DNA from: Faucicola osloensis_B
GTDB lineage: Bacteria > Pseudomonadota > Gammaproteobacteria > Pseudomonadales > Moraxellaceae
Direction: 5' to 3'
Length of the DNA: 64,000 nt
NCBI GenBank assembly: GCA_964211495.1
Contig: CAXORL010000001.1
Coordinates: 806,001 to 870,000 of the forward strand
Shown here: in pieces, positions 54,563 through 63,705 of the stretch
Layout: each line of letters begins with the position of its first letter
Numbering within the stretch: the stretch's first letter is position 1
Notes under the pieces: model-generated
What the model was told of the DNA's origin: nothing
Databases searched by the model: none
What the model saw: the letters and a program-made list of their open reading frames with translations, nothing else
Position numbers and translations under genes: made by a program

Positions 54563-55660
54563 ATGACACCAGTTTTGGATCATGCTTTACCTACCGAGTA
54601 TCACCAATCGGACTTGGGCAAATTAATCACCGCTATTTTGCAAGACTTTCGCAGAACGATTGATACATCACCTAAACTAAGCGATGCTGCTTATGTGACA
54701 CAATTAAAGCAAACTTTGTCACAGTTAGTGCTTTTGTCCGCTCAAATTGCCTTGCCTGCTGACGGTCATACTTTACAGCGCTGGCAAGTATTGGCACAGG
54801 TTGCCGCTTGTGACTTGAACTTGGTCAAATTTTTTGAGTCGCATCTTGATGCATTGGCGATTCTGGCAGAATTGGGCGTGGACGATATCGCTGAAGGCCT
54901 ATGGGCAGTATGGGCAGCAGAAGGCGGTGATGAGCCACTGCGTTTTAATGGCGAAACATGCACGGGACAAAAACTGTGGTGTTCGGGTGCGACTTTTGTC
55001 GATCATGGCTTGGTCAGTTTCCGAGATGCCCATAATAACGCCCAATTGCTGATGGTCGCCATGAACCAACCGCAAATCACCATTGATGACAGCGGTTGGT
55101 ATGCGGTAGGTATGCCCTACACGGCGACAGCCACACTCCATCTAAAAGGCGCTAATGCCACCCAAGTCATGTCAAATGCGATTGCCAAAGGTAGCAGCTC
55201 TTATCTCGACCGCCCAGGATTTTGGCAGGGTGCGGCAGGGGTAGCGGCTTGTTGGTATGGCGCGGCAGCTCAGTTGGCACAGTTTTTATTGGAAAGTTAT
55301 CAGCAAAAACCCCAAGCCTTTAAAGCACTTTATCTTGGCGAAGTGTCGCAAGCACTCAGCGTCACCCAAGCCTACTTTCATCAGGTTGCGCAATTAATTG
55401 ATAGTCAACCGAGCCAAAGTCATGCCCTGCCCATCCGTATCTTAAGAGCGCAAGTGGAGACTACCGCCATGCTAGTGCTTGAAAAAGTTGGTAAAGCCTT
55501 GGGCGCAACACCTTATTGCAAAAACGCCCATTTTGCACGGCTAGCGGCAGATTTATCGGTATTTATCCGTCAAACCCATGGCGCGTTTGACAGTGAAGCG
55601 ATTGGCAAATTGACTGCCGAACAGCTTGGCGATTCACAAGGGGCATTATGGCAACTGTAG
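54563..55660 (+). CDS. acyl-CoA dehydrogenase-like protein of the PIG-L cluster
   Basis: A 365-residue protein with the overall build of an acyl-CoA dehydrogenase, but the usual MCLTE.AGSD motif is not recognisable. The middle part has WCSGATFVDHGL and MPYTATATLHL beta-strand regions, and the C-terminal half is helical. It may be a divergent dehydrogenase or an inactive homologue. Its end overlaps the PIG-L gene by 13 bases, so it belongs to the same operon. GAGAAACTCACA precedes the ATG. I have seen this gene accompany PIG-L/NodS/GT2 sets in other bacteria (from memory, not checked). Confidence 0.7.
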   Translation: MTPVLDHALPTEYHQSDLGKLITAILQDFRRTIDTSPKLSDAAYVTQLKQTLSQLVLLSAQIALPADGHTLQRWQVLAQVAACDLNLVKFFESHLDALAILAELGVDDIAEGLWAVWAAEGGDEPLRFNGETCTGQKLWCSGATFVDHGLVSFRDAHNNAQLLMVAMNQPQITIDDSGWYAVGMPYTATATLHLKGANATQVMSNAIAKGSSSYLDRPGFWQGAAGVAACWYGAAAQLAQFLLESYQQKPQAFKALYLGEVSQALSVTQAYFHQVAQLIDSQPSQSHALPIRILRAQVETTAMLVLEKVGKALGATPYCKNAHFARLAADLSVFIRQTHGAFDSEAIGKLTAEQLGDSQGALWQL

Positions 55661-56469
55661 ATTCTAAGCCCGCCCCACTGCATCCGATTGTGGGTGACCG
55701 TTTAATTGCAGGCGACGGCACGTCTGCACAAGATTGGCAAGCCTGGCAAGGGTTAGATAGTCTCACCAGACTGGATATATCGACCCATTTTCCCACCCAT
55801 CGGCGTGTGTGTATTTTTGCGCCGCACCCAGATGATGAGATTTTGGGCTGTGGTGGGCTACTGCAAGCGTTAGTGGCTCAAGGCAATCAAGTATTGATTG
55901 TTAGTGTTACCCACGGCGAGAAAAGCCACCCTAACTCAGCGCTGTATCCGACCGACAAACTGGCAAAAATCCGCGCACTTGAAAGCCAGCTTGCGCTTGA
56001 AACGCTCGATAGCAGTTTGGATTTGCCCAATGTGTCGATGATGAGCTTGAATTTTCCTGATGGTGAAGTTTTTGAGCGACAAGCAGATTTTTTTGACAAG
56101 TTAACATCGCTGATTCAGCCCGCTGATATTTTAATTACCCCATTTTCGTACGATGGTCATCCCGATCATGAAGGTACGGGGCAAGTGGTACAGTGTTTTG
56201 CCCATGCATTTAAAAGCCGCCTAAATTTGACCTGCTATCAAGTGCTGATTTGGGCCTGGCATTGGGCAAAACCTGGCGATAGCCGTATTCCCTGGCACAA
56301 GGCATGGCGATTTGATTTAAGCGAATTGCAGGCGCAGCGAAAAAGTTATGCCATGCGCTGTTTCAGCAGCCAAATCTATGCTGACCCAACAACGGGAACA
56401 GCGCCTATTTTGTCGGATACCACGTTAACCAGACTTAGCCAACCATTTGAGGTATATCTTCATGACTGA
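55648..56469 (+). CDS. PIG-L family N-acetylglucosamine-type deacetylase
   Basis: A 273-residue zinc deacetylase. The signature APHPDDE (about residues 55-61) gives His, Asp, Asp, and PFSYDGHPDHEGTG supplies the later His ligand. The family removes acetyl groups from N-acetylglucosamine units of lipids, thiols or glycans. It overlaps the acyl-CoA dehydrogenase-like gene by 13 bases and the next gene by 8 bases (ATGACTGA), so expression is coupled. The first 40 residues are a non-conserved extension. Confidence 0.88.
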   Translation: MATVDSKPAPLHPIVGDRLIAGDGTSAQDWQAWQGLDSLTRLDISTHFPTHRRVCIFAPHPDDEILGCGGLLQALVAQGNQVLIVSVTHGEKSHPNSALYPTDKLAKIRALESQLALETLDSSLDLPNVSMMSLNFPDGEVFERQADFFDKLTSLIQPADILITPFSYDGHPDHEGTGQVVQCFAHAFKSRLNLTCYQVLIWAWHWAKPGDSRIPWHKAWRFDLSELQAQRKSYAMRCFSSQIYADPTTGTAPILSDTTLTRLSQPFEVYLHD

Positions 56470-57064
56470 TGTGTCAGCGTATTTTGCCCAAATTTATGCC
56501 GATAGTAGCGACCCTTGGCAATATGAAAAACGCTGGTATGAAGTGCGAAAACGCGCGATTTGCTTGTCATTATTGCCCTACCCGCATTTTGCCAAGGCGA
56601 TTGAACTTGGCTGTAGCAATGGCGTATTTAGTGAGCAGCTAGCTCAGCGCTGCGATGACTTGAGGTGTGTGGATGGGCAACTTGAGGCAGTCAAACTTAC
56701 CAGTGAGCGTCTGCACAACCAGGCACATGTGCAAGTTATGCAAGGCTTGATACCGCAGGATTTGCCGAGTGAGCGATTTGATTTGATTGTGGTTAGCGAG
56801 ATTTTATACTACTTGGCGCCTGAAGCCCTGACCGAAGTCATCGCTTGGCTCAACAGCGCATTGACCGACAATGGTGTGATTTTAGCCTGTCATTGGCGCT
56901 ATCCGATTGACGGGTTTCAACTGACAGGCGAAACAGTCCACAACAGTTTGCAACAACAGCTGCACTACCGTCAGCAAAGTCATGTGATTGACCAAGATTT
57001 TTTGTTGACCATTTGGCAAGCCAATCGCCAAAGCCTTGCCAAGCAAGAAAATCTAGTGGAATAA
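56462..57064 (+). CDS. SAM-dependent methyltransferase, NodS-like
   Basis: A 200-residue class I methyltransferase. The SAM-binding glycine motif is AIELGCSNGVFSEQLA; RCVDGQ supplies the ribose-binding Asp; VVSEILYYL is the post-II motif. Its opening (YFAQIYADSSDPWQYEKRWYE) resembles NodS, which N-methylates the deacetylated sugar of Nod factors. I chose ATG 56462, 8 bases inside the PIG-L gene, over the extension to 56447. It is followed 14 bases later by the glycosyltransferase. Confidence 0.87.
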   Translation: MTDVSAYFAQIYADSSDPWQYEKRWYEVRKRAICLSLLPYPHFAKAIELGCSNGVFSEQLAQRCDDLRCVDGQLEAVKLTSERLHNQAHVQVMQGLIPQDLPSERFDLIVVSEILYYLAPEALTEVIAWLNSALTDNGVILACHWRYPIDGFQLTGETVHNSLQQQLHYRQQSHVIDQDFLLTIWQANRQSLAKQENLVE

Positions 57065-57078
57065 CTGAGAAAAGCATC

Positions 57079-57798
57079 ATGCCAAATACTCCAGCCCCAC
57101 AGCGGCGACCCAAAAAAATCGGCATAGTCATCCCTGCCCATAATGAAGCTGATAGCATCAGCGCGTGTTTGGATGCGATTAAACAGGCGATTGCTCAGCT
57201 ATCAAGCGACATAGCGGTACAAACGGTGGTCGTGCTAGATAGCTGTGATGATGATACCTTATCAAAAGTACAAAATGCCCACGTAGACTGGCTGCGCTGT
57301 GAGTTTCGCTGTGTGGGTAAAGTCAGGGATTTAGGCGTGCGCTACTTAATCGAACAAGGGGCTGATTGGATTGCGTGCACCGATGCCGATAGTATGGTGG
57401 AAGCTGATTGGTTAATGGCGCAAATCAAACACTTGGAAGCCAAATATACAACTATGCCCACAGCTATGATATGTGGCGTAGTGAGTATCGATTGTTGGGA
57501 TGCATTGTCAGAGAGTACCAAACAGCAATACCTCGCCCATTATCAAGATTGTATGAATCATCGCCATATTCACGGGGCAAATTTGAGCTTTACCAGTCAA
57601 GATTATTTGGCGGTGGGTGGTTTTGATGACTTAACTTGCCATGAAGATGTAGGTTTGGTGAAAAAATTTGAGCAAGCCAATTTACCCATTATTTGGAGTA
57701 ATTTGGTACGCGTGGTGACTAGCAGTCGCCTTGATGCCCGCGCGGATGAAGGGTTTGCCCATTTTTTAAGGGGTTTAGAGAATCAGCCTTTGGCTTAA
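57079..57798 (+). CDS. glycosyltransferase family 2
   Basis: A 240-residue cytoplasmic GT-A glycosyltransferase without membrane segments. It begins PKKIGIVIPAHNEADSIS; a second strand carries VVVLDSCDDDT, and ACTDADSMVEADW supplies the DxD metal site; HIHGANLSF and GGFDDLTCHEDVGL form the acceptor side. I chose ATG 57079 because it avoids overlap; the frame extends to 57013. It is the last gene of the cluster. No lipid carrier or export gene follows. Confidence 0.88.
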   Translation: MPNTPAPQRRPKKIGIVIPAHNEADSISACLDAIKQAIAQLSSDIAVQTVVVLDSCDDDTLSKVQNAHVDWLRCEFRCVGKVRDLGVRYLIEQGADWIACTDADSMVEADWLMAQIKHLEAKYTTMPTAMICGVVSIDCWDALSESTKQQYLAHYQDCMNHRHIHGANLSFTSQDYLAVGGFDDLTCHEDVGLVKKFEQANLPIIWSNLVRVVTSSRLDARADEGFAHFLRGLENQPLA

Positions 57799-57855
57799 GT
57801 AAAGGTAAAAAGTTGGGTTTAACACAGTTCACTTACAAAACTCTTGTGATATTCC

Positions 57856-57883
57856 TTGCTATCTGCCGGTATTACTATATACT
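57856..57883 (+). promoter_or_regulatory. predicted promoter of the cold-shock gene
   Basis: TTGCTA and TATACT spaced by 16 bases. The transcript would start near 57890, leaving a leader of about 205 bases, like cold-shock mRNAs of the cspA type. Confidence 0.5.
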
Positions 57884-58096
57884 GGACAACAGCTAGAAAG
57901 CAGTCAGAAGTTTCAATCGCATTACATTAAGTCTATTCTAAGTTCGTTTCCATTACGCTTGTGTCCTAGATTTTAAGTCAATCGTGTATCAAAACTGCCG
58001 CAATTCTTTCATACTGAATAGAATCGTGTTGTGGCTTAGTTCCAGCTTTAGGGTCAGATGACCACTTTTAAAATCTATCTAATGAAGGACAATCCT

Positions 58097-58309
58097 ATGT
58101 CAAATACTGTAAACGGCACCGTAAAATGGTTTAACGAATCAAAAGGCTTTGGCTTTATCGAACAAGACAATGGCGGCAAAGACGTTTTCGCACATTATAG
58201 CCAAATCGCAAGCTCAGGTTTCAAAACATTGAGCGAAGGTCAACGCGTATCTTTCGTTGTGACCCAAGGTCAAAAAGGCGACCAAGCTAGCAATATCGTT
58301 GCTATCTAA
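58097..58309 (+). CDS. cold-shock protein (CspA family)
   Basis: A 70-residue OB-fold RNA chaperone with both RNA-binding motifs: KGFGFIEQ (RNP1) and DVFAHYS (RNP2). I chose ATG 58097 because GAAGGA lies 9 bases upstream; the frame is open 13 codons further but without support. A long leader precedes it and a strong terminator follows. It is monocistronic. Confidence 0.94.
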   Translation: MSNTVNGTVKWFNESKGFGFIEQDNGGKDVFAHYSQIASSGFKTLSEGQRVSFVVTQGQKGDQASNIVAI

Positions 58310-58412
58310 GGTTAGCTAAGCCTACTATCGTAAATGCTCTGATATCGTGACTGCGCGAATGACGCTGCATTCATTGATTAGCCATTTGCATCGATATCAA
58401 AAAATAGATATC

Positions 58413-58446
58413 AAAAAAGCGCTTATTTATTATAAGCGCTTTTTTT
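58413..58446 (+). terminator. Rho-independent terminator, bidirectional
   Basis: AAAAAAGCGCTTAT/ATAAGCGCTTTTTT, a long perfect stem with a 5-base loop. It serves the cold-shock gene and the convergent response regulator gene. Confidence 0.93.
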
Positions 58447-58521
58447 GTGTTTTGTGCTCACCCAATTCTTTGGCTGACTCGGCTGACAATTTATGGGCTG
58501 CTGTGTACGGTTAAAAAAAGG

Positions 58522-59082
58522 TTATTGCGCATCCACTTTACGTTTTTTTTGTAGCTTGCGCTGTAGTGTGCGCCGGTGCATTTTTAGCACCCTCGCCGCT
58601 TCACTGATATTGCCTTGGCATTCATCTAATACTTGGTGGATGTATTCCCATTCGTGATGTTCAAGTGACAAACGTTCATCTGTTGCACTACCGAGTGACT
58701 TTGTAGGGGCTGCTACAATATCCAATACTTTATAAATTTCGTCCAGACTACACGGCTTAGGCAAATAATGATACGCGCCCAATTTGACCGCACTGACGGC
58801 AGTCGCAATGCTGGCATAGCCGGTAAGCATTAGAATTTTGGCGTTGGGGGTAATAGCGAGTAATGGCTCAATCAGATGAATGCCGTTGTCATCACCGATG
58901 TTGAGATCCAGTATAATAAACTTGGGTAACTGCTTCTTTGCCAGTTGTAGCGCGCTATCGGCATTGCTGGCAGTTAATACCTGATTGCCCTGCTTTTCCA
59001 ATGACTTTTTTAAAATACGGCAAAACACCTCATCATCATCAATGATAAGCCATGTCTCTGCTAACAGGGGTGGGTGTTGCAA
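58522..59082 (-). CDS. RegA/PrrA/ActR-type response regulator
   Basis: A 186-residue regulator: receiver domain with the acidic pocket IIDDDEV (15-17), phospho-acceptor Asp59 in FIILDLNI, Thr87 and Lys109 (LPKP), then a Fis-type helix-turn-helix (GNISEAARVLKMHRRTLQRKL). This is the RegA/PrrA build, which links redox state to expression of respiratory genes. It begins 9 bases after the sensor kinase, on the same strand. Confidence 0.92.
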   Translation of the reverse strand: MQHPPLLAETWLIIDDDEVFCRILKKSLEKQGNQVLTASNADSALQLAKKQLPKFIILDLNIGDDNGIHLIEPLLAITPNAKILMLTGYASIATAVSAVKLGAYHYLPKPCSLDEIYKVLDIVAAPTKSLGSATDERLSLEHHEWEYIHQVLDECQGNISEAARVLKMHRRTLQRKLQKKRKVDAQ

Positions 59083-59091
59083 CCTAGTCTC

Positions 59092-60399
59092 CTACAACAA
59101 ACTGGCGGGCGCATGGATTACTGGTAACGTTATCTTCACGCACGTACCTGAATCATTTAACCTTTTTTGCATGGGTGAATTTTGCTTATTGGTCAGCTCA
59201 AGGTGTCCGCCAACATATTCTATAACCGTTTTGGCAATCGTCAAGCCAAGCCCTAAGCCATGATCAGATTCGATGGCGGTTTGGTGTTGGATACACTGTA
59301 CCATGCTACTGTCGATACCCTGCCCGTTGTCTTCAATTATAATCATTACGTTTTGAGCAAGCTGTACGCTAATATCAAGTCTTGTGGCTTGTGCCTGCAT
59401 GGCATTATTGAGCATATTCATCACAATAGAATACAGCTGTTCTTCACTCAAGGGGACAGCTATCGGTTGTGGTGGTACATTGAGCGCTACTTCAACATGG
59501 CGGTTGATAAATTGCCAATCATCGACGACTTTGGGCAGTAGCGTTGGTAAATTTGATGACGTTACCCATGCCAATGGCTCTGATTGCGCTGGCGGCAGCG
59601 CATTGGATTGGATATGGGATTTAAGCTTGTGCAGCGATTGGCGGCAGACATCGATTTGTGACTGTAACAGTTTTATGTCATCCAATAACTCATCGTCTTC
59701 CTCTAATTGCTGGGCAATGTCATCGCTCAGTAATTGCATCGACGCAAGCGGCGTGCTCATCTCATGGGCGATATTGGCAGCAAGACTACTGATGGCAAGC
59801 AACCGACGTTGTTGGTGAATGGCTTGCTGCGCTTGCTCAAGCGCCTGATAACTGCGGCTCATCGCTTGTTTAAAATAAACCGTTAAGGCGGTTAACATGA
59901 TGGCGGCAAAAATAAAAACCCCAAACATACCCAGCAAATGGAGTTTTTGACCCACTGCATGATCATGGTGGCTAAGGGTCAGCGGCACATAACAATACCA
60001 TAACAGCGTATACAGCCCAACTGACAGCACCGACAAGCCGATGATGTGCACGGTGCGCATCACCATAGACGCCACTGCAATCACCGTTAAAAATAAGGTA
60101 ATCAACGGATTGGCTGCCCCACCTGAATAATAAATAAAGGCTGACCAAGCCAGTAAATCCCCGATAAACCCCGCCAACATGAGCCAAGATTGTTGTGGGT
60201 GAAAGTGTCGAGTAGCCATTAGGCGTTTAGTTAGCTCAACGCTGACCCCATACATAATAGTAATCGTGAGCAGATGATTGATTTGCTGTTTGGCAACGCC
60301 CCATTGGTCGGCACAAATCATAGCGGCGACCATAATAGCCAACCAGGTATAGCGAGCAATCATGGGGGCTTTTGCGACGTTCTTGATGGCTTGATGCAT
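59092..60399 (-). CDS. RegB/PrrB-type redox sensor histidine kinase
   Basis: A 435-residue inner-membrane kinase with six hydrophobic segments (about 15-175). GGAANP at 93-98 matches the quinone-binding GGXXNPF of RegB. The phosphorylated His is His212 in NIAHEMSTPL, and the ATPase domain ends with HGLGLGLTIAKTV. Cys252 (VCRQSL) aligns with the redox-active cysteine of RegB. I chose ATG 60399; the frame also opens at TTG 60405. It pairs with the response regulator 9 bases downstream. Confidence 0.92.
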   Translation of the reverse strand: MHQAIKNVAKAPMIARYTWLAIMVAAMICADQWGVAKQQINHLLTITIMYGVSVELTKRLMATRHFHPQQSWLMLAGFIGDLLAWSAFIYYSGGAANPLITLFLTVIAVASMVMRTVHIIGLSVLSVGLYTLLWYCYVPLTLSHHDHAVGQKLHLLGMFGVFIFAAIMLTALTVYFKQAMSRSYQALEQAQQAIHQQRRLLAISSLAANIAHEMSTPLASMQLLSDDIAQQLEEDDELLDDIKLLQSQIDVCRQSLHKLKSHIQSNALPPAQSEPLAWVTSSNLPTLLPKVVDDWQFINRHVEVALNVPPQPIAVPLSEEQLYSIVMNMLNNAMQAQATRLDISVQLAQNVMIIIEDNGQGIDSSMVQCIQHQTAIESDHGLGLGLTIAKTVIEYVGGHLELTNKQNSPMQKRLNDSGTCVKITLPVIHAPASLL

Positions 60400-60714
60400 G
60401 GGCAAACTTTTGACGAACCATAAAACAAGATTTTAGCATGAAGCAGCCGCACTTTGAGCGAATTAACGTGTCAAAAGTAAATCAATGGCTAGTCAATACT
60501 AGGATAACCACAAATGCACCAAAAGTTTTCTCCTTAAACCCTATGGATGATGGCATAATTTTTTTAATGTTAATGTTTAAAACTTTAAAGTGTGCTTATT
60601 TGCTGATTCAGTTACAATCAGATAAAAGCTCACTTTATGTTTGTAATCAAAAATTTATTTGAGTGCCAACTCGCAGCTATCTTTGACGCTTTACAAATAG
60701 ATGAGAAATGTACT
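60400..60714. other. AT-rich divergent intergenic region
   Basis: 315 bases between the sensor kinase and the MsrAB fusion gene, with promoters for both. A short + strand frame at 60438 has no ribosome-binding site. No structure stands out. Confidence 0.45.
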
Positions 60715-62466
60715 ATGGTCAATTTTCCTCAAAGTGCTAAGAATTTAACCGCTACCCTGCTAATAACCAGCCTGCTGTTGATGGGTTGTCAAAAAATGAA
60801 TGCCAAAGAAAATGCTGGCTATGCGCGTGATTCTAGCTATGCGCGTGATGCTAGCAAAGCGGATGTATTGCCGACTGATACGTTAGCGACCTTACAAGGT
60901 TTGAGCCAAATCAATCCCAAATTAGGCAAAATGGGTCGTTATGTGATTGACCCCAACAAGCCAACTGTGGTGAAATTTTGGGCAAGCTGGTGCCCGCTGT
61001 GTTTGGCAACGCTGCAAGAAAGCGACGCATGGGCAAAGCAGTATCCCAATATGAATGTCATCAGCGTGGTCAGTCCAGGTCATTTGAGTGAGAAATCTCC
61101 CCAAGATTTTCAAACTTGGTACACAGTGCTTGCCAAAGACTATGCTAACTTACCGGTGCTTATGGATAACAATGGCAAGCTGATTAAACAATTTGGTGTG
61201 CAAGTCTATCCCAGTTTTGCAATTTTGGATAAACAAGGTAATTTATTAAAACTGGTCAAAGGCAATCTTACCCCTGCACAAATACAAGCCTTGTCAGACA
61301 ATGCTAGCAACGACTTTGCAGAACTCAAAGCCATGAATCAAGCAAAAACTCCGCCTAGCCAGTCTGACCAAGCTGATGAGCAGGCTAATAACCAAGCTAG
61401 CAAGCAAGCCGCTAGCATCCAAGCTTTAGCACCGATTAACCATAACGGTGTGTATTATCAAGCAGATGGTAAAACCCCGATTCGCACGCGTACTATCTAT
61501 CTGGCGGGTGGCTGCTTTTGGGGGCTAGAAGCCTATATGGAGCGCGTGGATGGCGTGGTCGATGCGATATCAGGTTATGCCAATGGCAATAGCGCGAACC
61601 CGAGCTATGAGCAGGTGATAGCGGGCTCAGGACACGCAGAAACCGTCAAAGTTATCTATGATATCGATAAAACCAATCTTGCGACCCTCTTGGCGTACTA
61701 CGTGCGAGTGATTGACCCGACCAGTCTCAACAAACAAGGCAATGACCGTGGGGCGCAATATCGTACCGGCATTTATTATACCGATGCCAATGATAAGCCA
61801 ATCATTGATAAAACCCTTGCCGATTTGGCAAAAAAATATCCGCAAAAAATTGTGGTAGAAAATAAACCCTTGGCGAATTTTTATGACGCAGAAAATTATC
61901 ACCAAGATTATCTGAGCAAAAATCCCAATGGCTACTGCCATATTGATATTAGCCTTGCCAATCAAAAAATCCCCGTTATCAAAGCCTTAGCGCCTGCCAC
62001 GACAGTCACCGAGGCGCTCAATCCTAGCCGCTATCAAAACTACGATAAAAATGTAAAAAGTCGGTTGACCCAAGCACAGTATGATGTCACCCAAAACGCA
62101 GCTACGGAGCGCGCCTTTAGCCATCAATACGACCATTTGTTTGCTAAAGGTTTATATGTGGATATCGTCAGTGGTGAGCCGTTGTTTTTATCCACGGATA
62201 AATATGATTCGGGTTGTGGCTGGCCGAGTTTTACCAAACCCATTAGCGCAAACGTCATTACCACCTCAACCGATAGCAGTTTTAACATGATACGAACGGA
62301 AGTGCGCTCACGGGTCGCCAACTCACATTTGGGGCATGTGTTTGATGATGGTCCCAAGGATAAAGGCGGATTACGCTACTGTATCAATGGCGATGCGCTA
62401 CAATTTATCGCTTTGGCAGACATGCAAGCGGCAGGCTATGGTGCACTTATGCCCTTGGTAAAATAG
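60715..62466 (+). CDS. msrAB: thioredoxin-MsrA-MsrB fusion, lipoprotein (PilB-like)
   Basis: A 583-residue exported repair enzyme that reduces methionine sulfoxide in envelope proteins. A lipoprotein signal ends at LLLMGC (Cys25). The thioredoxin-like domain has WASWCPLC (Cys93, Cys96), MsrA has GGCFWG (Cys267), and MsrB has SGCGWPSF (Cys501) and RYCING (Cys556). This is the order of Neisseria PilB. The zinc CxxC pairs of many MsrB are absent. A Gln/Ala/Ser linker at about 205-238 joins the thioredoxin and MsrA domains. ATG 60715 was chosen for the signal peptide; the frame opens earlier at 60637. Confidence 0.94.
   Translation: MVNFPQSAKNLTATLLITSLLLMGCQKMNAKENAGYARDSSYARDASKADVLPTDTLATLQGLSQINPKLGKMGRYVIDPNKPTVVKFWASWCPLCLATLQESDAWAKQYPNMNVISVVSPGHLSEKSPQDFQTWYTVLAKDYANLPVLMDNNGKLIKQFGVQVYPSFAILDKQGNLLKLVKGNLTPAQIQALSDNASNDFAELKAMNQAKTPPSQSDQADEQANNQASKQAASIQALAPINHNGVYYQADGKTPIRTRTIYLAGGCFWGLEAYMERVDGVVDAISGYANGNSANPSYEQVIAGSGHAETVKVIYDIDKTNLATLLAYYVRVIDPTSLNKQGNDRGAQYRTGIYYTDANDKPIIDKTLADLAKKYPQKIVVENKPLANFYDAENYHQDYLSKNPNGYCHIDISLANQKIPVIKALAPATTVTEALNPSRYQNYDKNVKSRLTQAQYDVTQNAATERAFSHQYDHLFAKGLYVDIVSGEPLFLSTDKYDSGCGWPSFTKPISANVITTSTDSSFNMIRTEVRSRVANSHLGHVFDDGPKDKGGLRYCINGDALQFIALADMQAAGYGALMPLVK
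60820..60855 (+). repeat. 18-base tandem duplication inside the MsrAB gene
   Basis: TATGCGCGTGATTCTAGC is followed directly by a copy differing at one base. It encodes YARDSS-YARDAS in the linker after the signal peptide. Confidence 0.85.
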
Positions 62467-62494
62467 CCAGTCAACTAGGCAGCACGTTGACTGG
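62467..62494. terminator. hairpin between convergent genes
   Basis: CCAGTCAAC (62467-62475) pairs perfectly with GTTGACTGG (62486-62494), loop 10 bases. No T run follows on either strand, so termination is uncertain. Confidence 0.45.
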
Positions 62495-62579
62495 TAACGG
62501 TATTAAAAAGCTTTGACAAGCCATCAGCTGCCAAGGCGTTGTTGATGATGCTGAGAGTTTAAAATTTTTAAACATGCGC

Positions 62580-63446
62580 TTATAAAAATTTGGTCATCAC
62601 CCTGAGCGGCAATATTTTCATACCAATCCCAATTGGCAGCCAAGGCCATGCCGGGACAAAGGCTTCATCCACTTTGGCTTCAATCGCTTCGACAATCGCT
62701 TCGACGCCCTCTTCTTCTGTACTTTCAAACGGCAAATATTTGGCACCGATATTAAGCTCGGTACGGATATAACCGGGGTAAATCGTGGTGACAGTAATCG
62801 GACGTTTTTCCTGCATCATATCAGCGCGAATGCCTTCGGCTAAATTTGCTAGTCCCGCTTTGGCAGCGGCATAGGTGGTAAGATGACGGGGCAAACCGCG
62901 CACCGCTGACATACTTGAGATGACCACCAACTGACCGCTGTTTTGCTGGCGAAAAATCTTCATCGCCGCCTCACACTGGGCAATGGCTGCGATAAAATTG
63001 ACTTCCGCGGTATGGCGATTGGTCTCAAAGCGTCCATAACCAATGACGCGGCTATCGCCCACCCCTGCATTGACGATAATCTTATCAATGGTTTTCCCTC
63101 GGGTTTTGCAGTCACTCACAAAGCTATCAAATACCGTAAAAATCTGATTATAATCGGTCACATCCAAAGTTTTGAAAGAGACTTTGACAGGGTACTTGCT
63201 TTCAATATCTTGCTTTAACGCATTTAATCGCTCTTCTCGTCTGGCGCAAATTGCCAAATCATAGCCTAGATAAGCAAATCGGCGTGCCATCATCGCGCCA
63301 ATCCCTGAGCTGGCACCGGTAATCAATACGGTTTTGCCTTGACCGATACCTTGTAGCTCAGCCAATGAGCGGCGATTGACCAGTTTTTTCATCACAAATT
63401 GACCGTATTTATCAATTTTTTGTAGCGCATTTTCAAGTTTTTTCAT
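62580..63446 (-). CDS. short-chain dehydrogenase/reductase
   Basis: A 288-residue NAD(P)-dependent oxidoreductase. The dinucleotide motif is ITGASSGIG, followed by CARREERL, the NAG-like NAGVGDS, and the active site SS-M with YAAAKAG (Tyr, Lys). The C-terminal part is longer than the classical 250 residues. It resembles YdfG/DhrS-type lipid reductases. I chose ATG 63446 because AGG lies upstream; the frame runs to 63500. A related gene end lies at 63829 on the same strand. Confidence 0.9.
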   Translation of the reverse strand: MKKLENALQKIDKYGQFVMKKLVNRRSLAELQGIGQGKTVLITGASSGIGAMMARRFAYLGYDLAICARREERLNALKQDIESKYPVKVSFKTLDVTDYNQIFTVFDSFVSDCKTRGKTIDKIIVNAGVGDSRVIGYGRFETNRHTAEVNFIAAIAQCEAAMKIFRQQNSGQLVVISSMSAVRGLPRHLTTYAAAKAGLANLAEGIRADMMQEKRPITVTTIYPGYIRTELNIGAKYLPFESTEEEGVEAIVEAIEAKVDEAFVPAWPWLPIGIGMKILPLRVMTKFL

Positions 63447-63705
63447 CGTTTGGTTGCCTGTACCACTGAGTTTTCGTAACAATAAATAAAAAATCATCAA
63501 AGAGGCGCTGATTTTATCATTACGACCCTTGTTTAGCCTACTGCAAATATCGCTATAGGCGTTAAATACATAAGATAAACAAGGATGGCGATAGGGTTAA
63601 CGATGACTGACACCCTTTAGCCCTCCATACTGGTTAGCCCTTCACACGCGTTATTTTTTATAATCGCCTCCTGCTCGGTGATGTCAAATCTGTCATATAA
63701 AGCCT
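63447..63705. other. intergenic region before the short-chain dehydrogenase
   Basis: AT-rich DNA with no gene. Together with the repeat array and terminator that follow, the gene-free stretch runs to 63828. Confidence 0.45.

Noticed and set aside
60438..60662. 74-codon frame before the MsrAB gene
   Set aside because: No ribosome-binding site; AT-rich; lies in the divergent promoter region.
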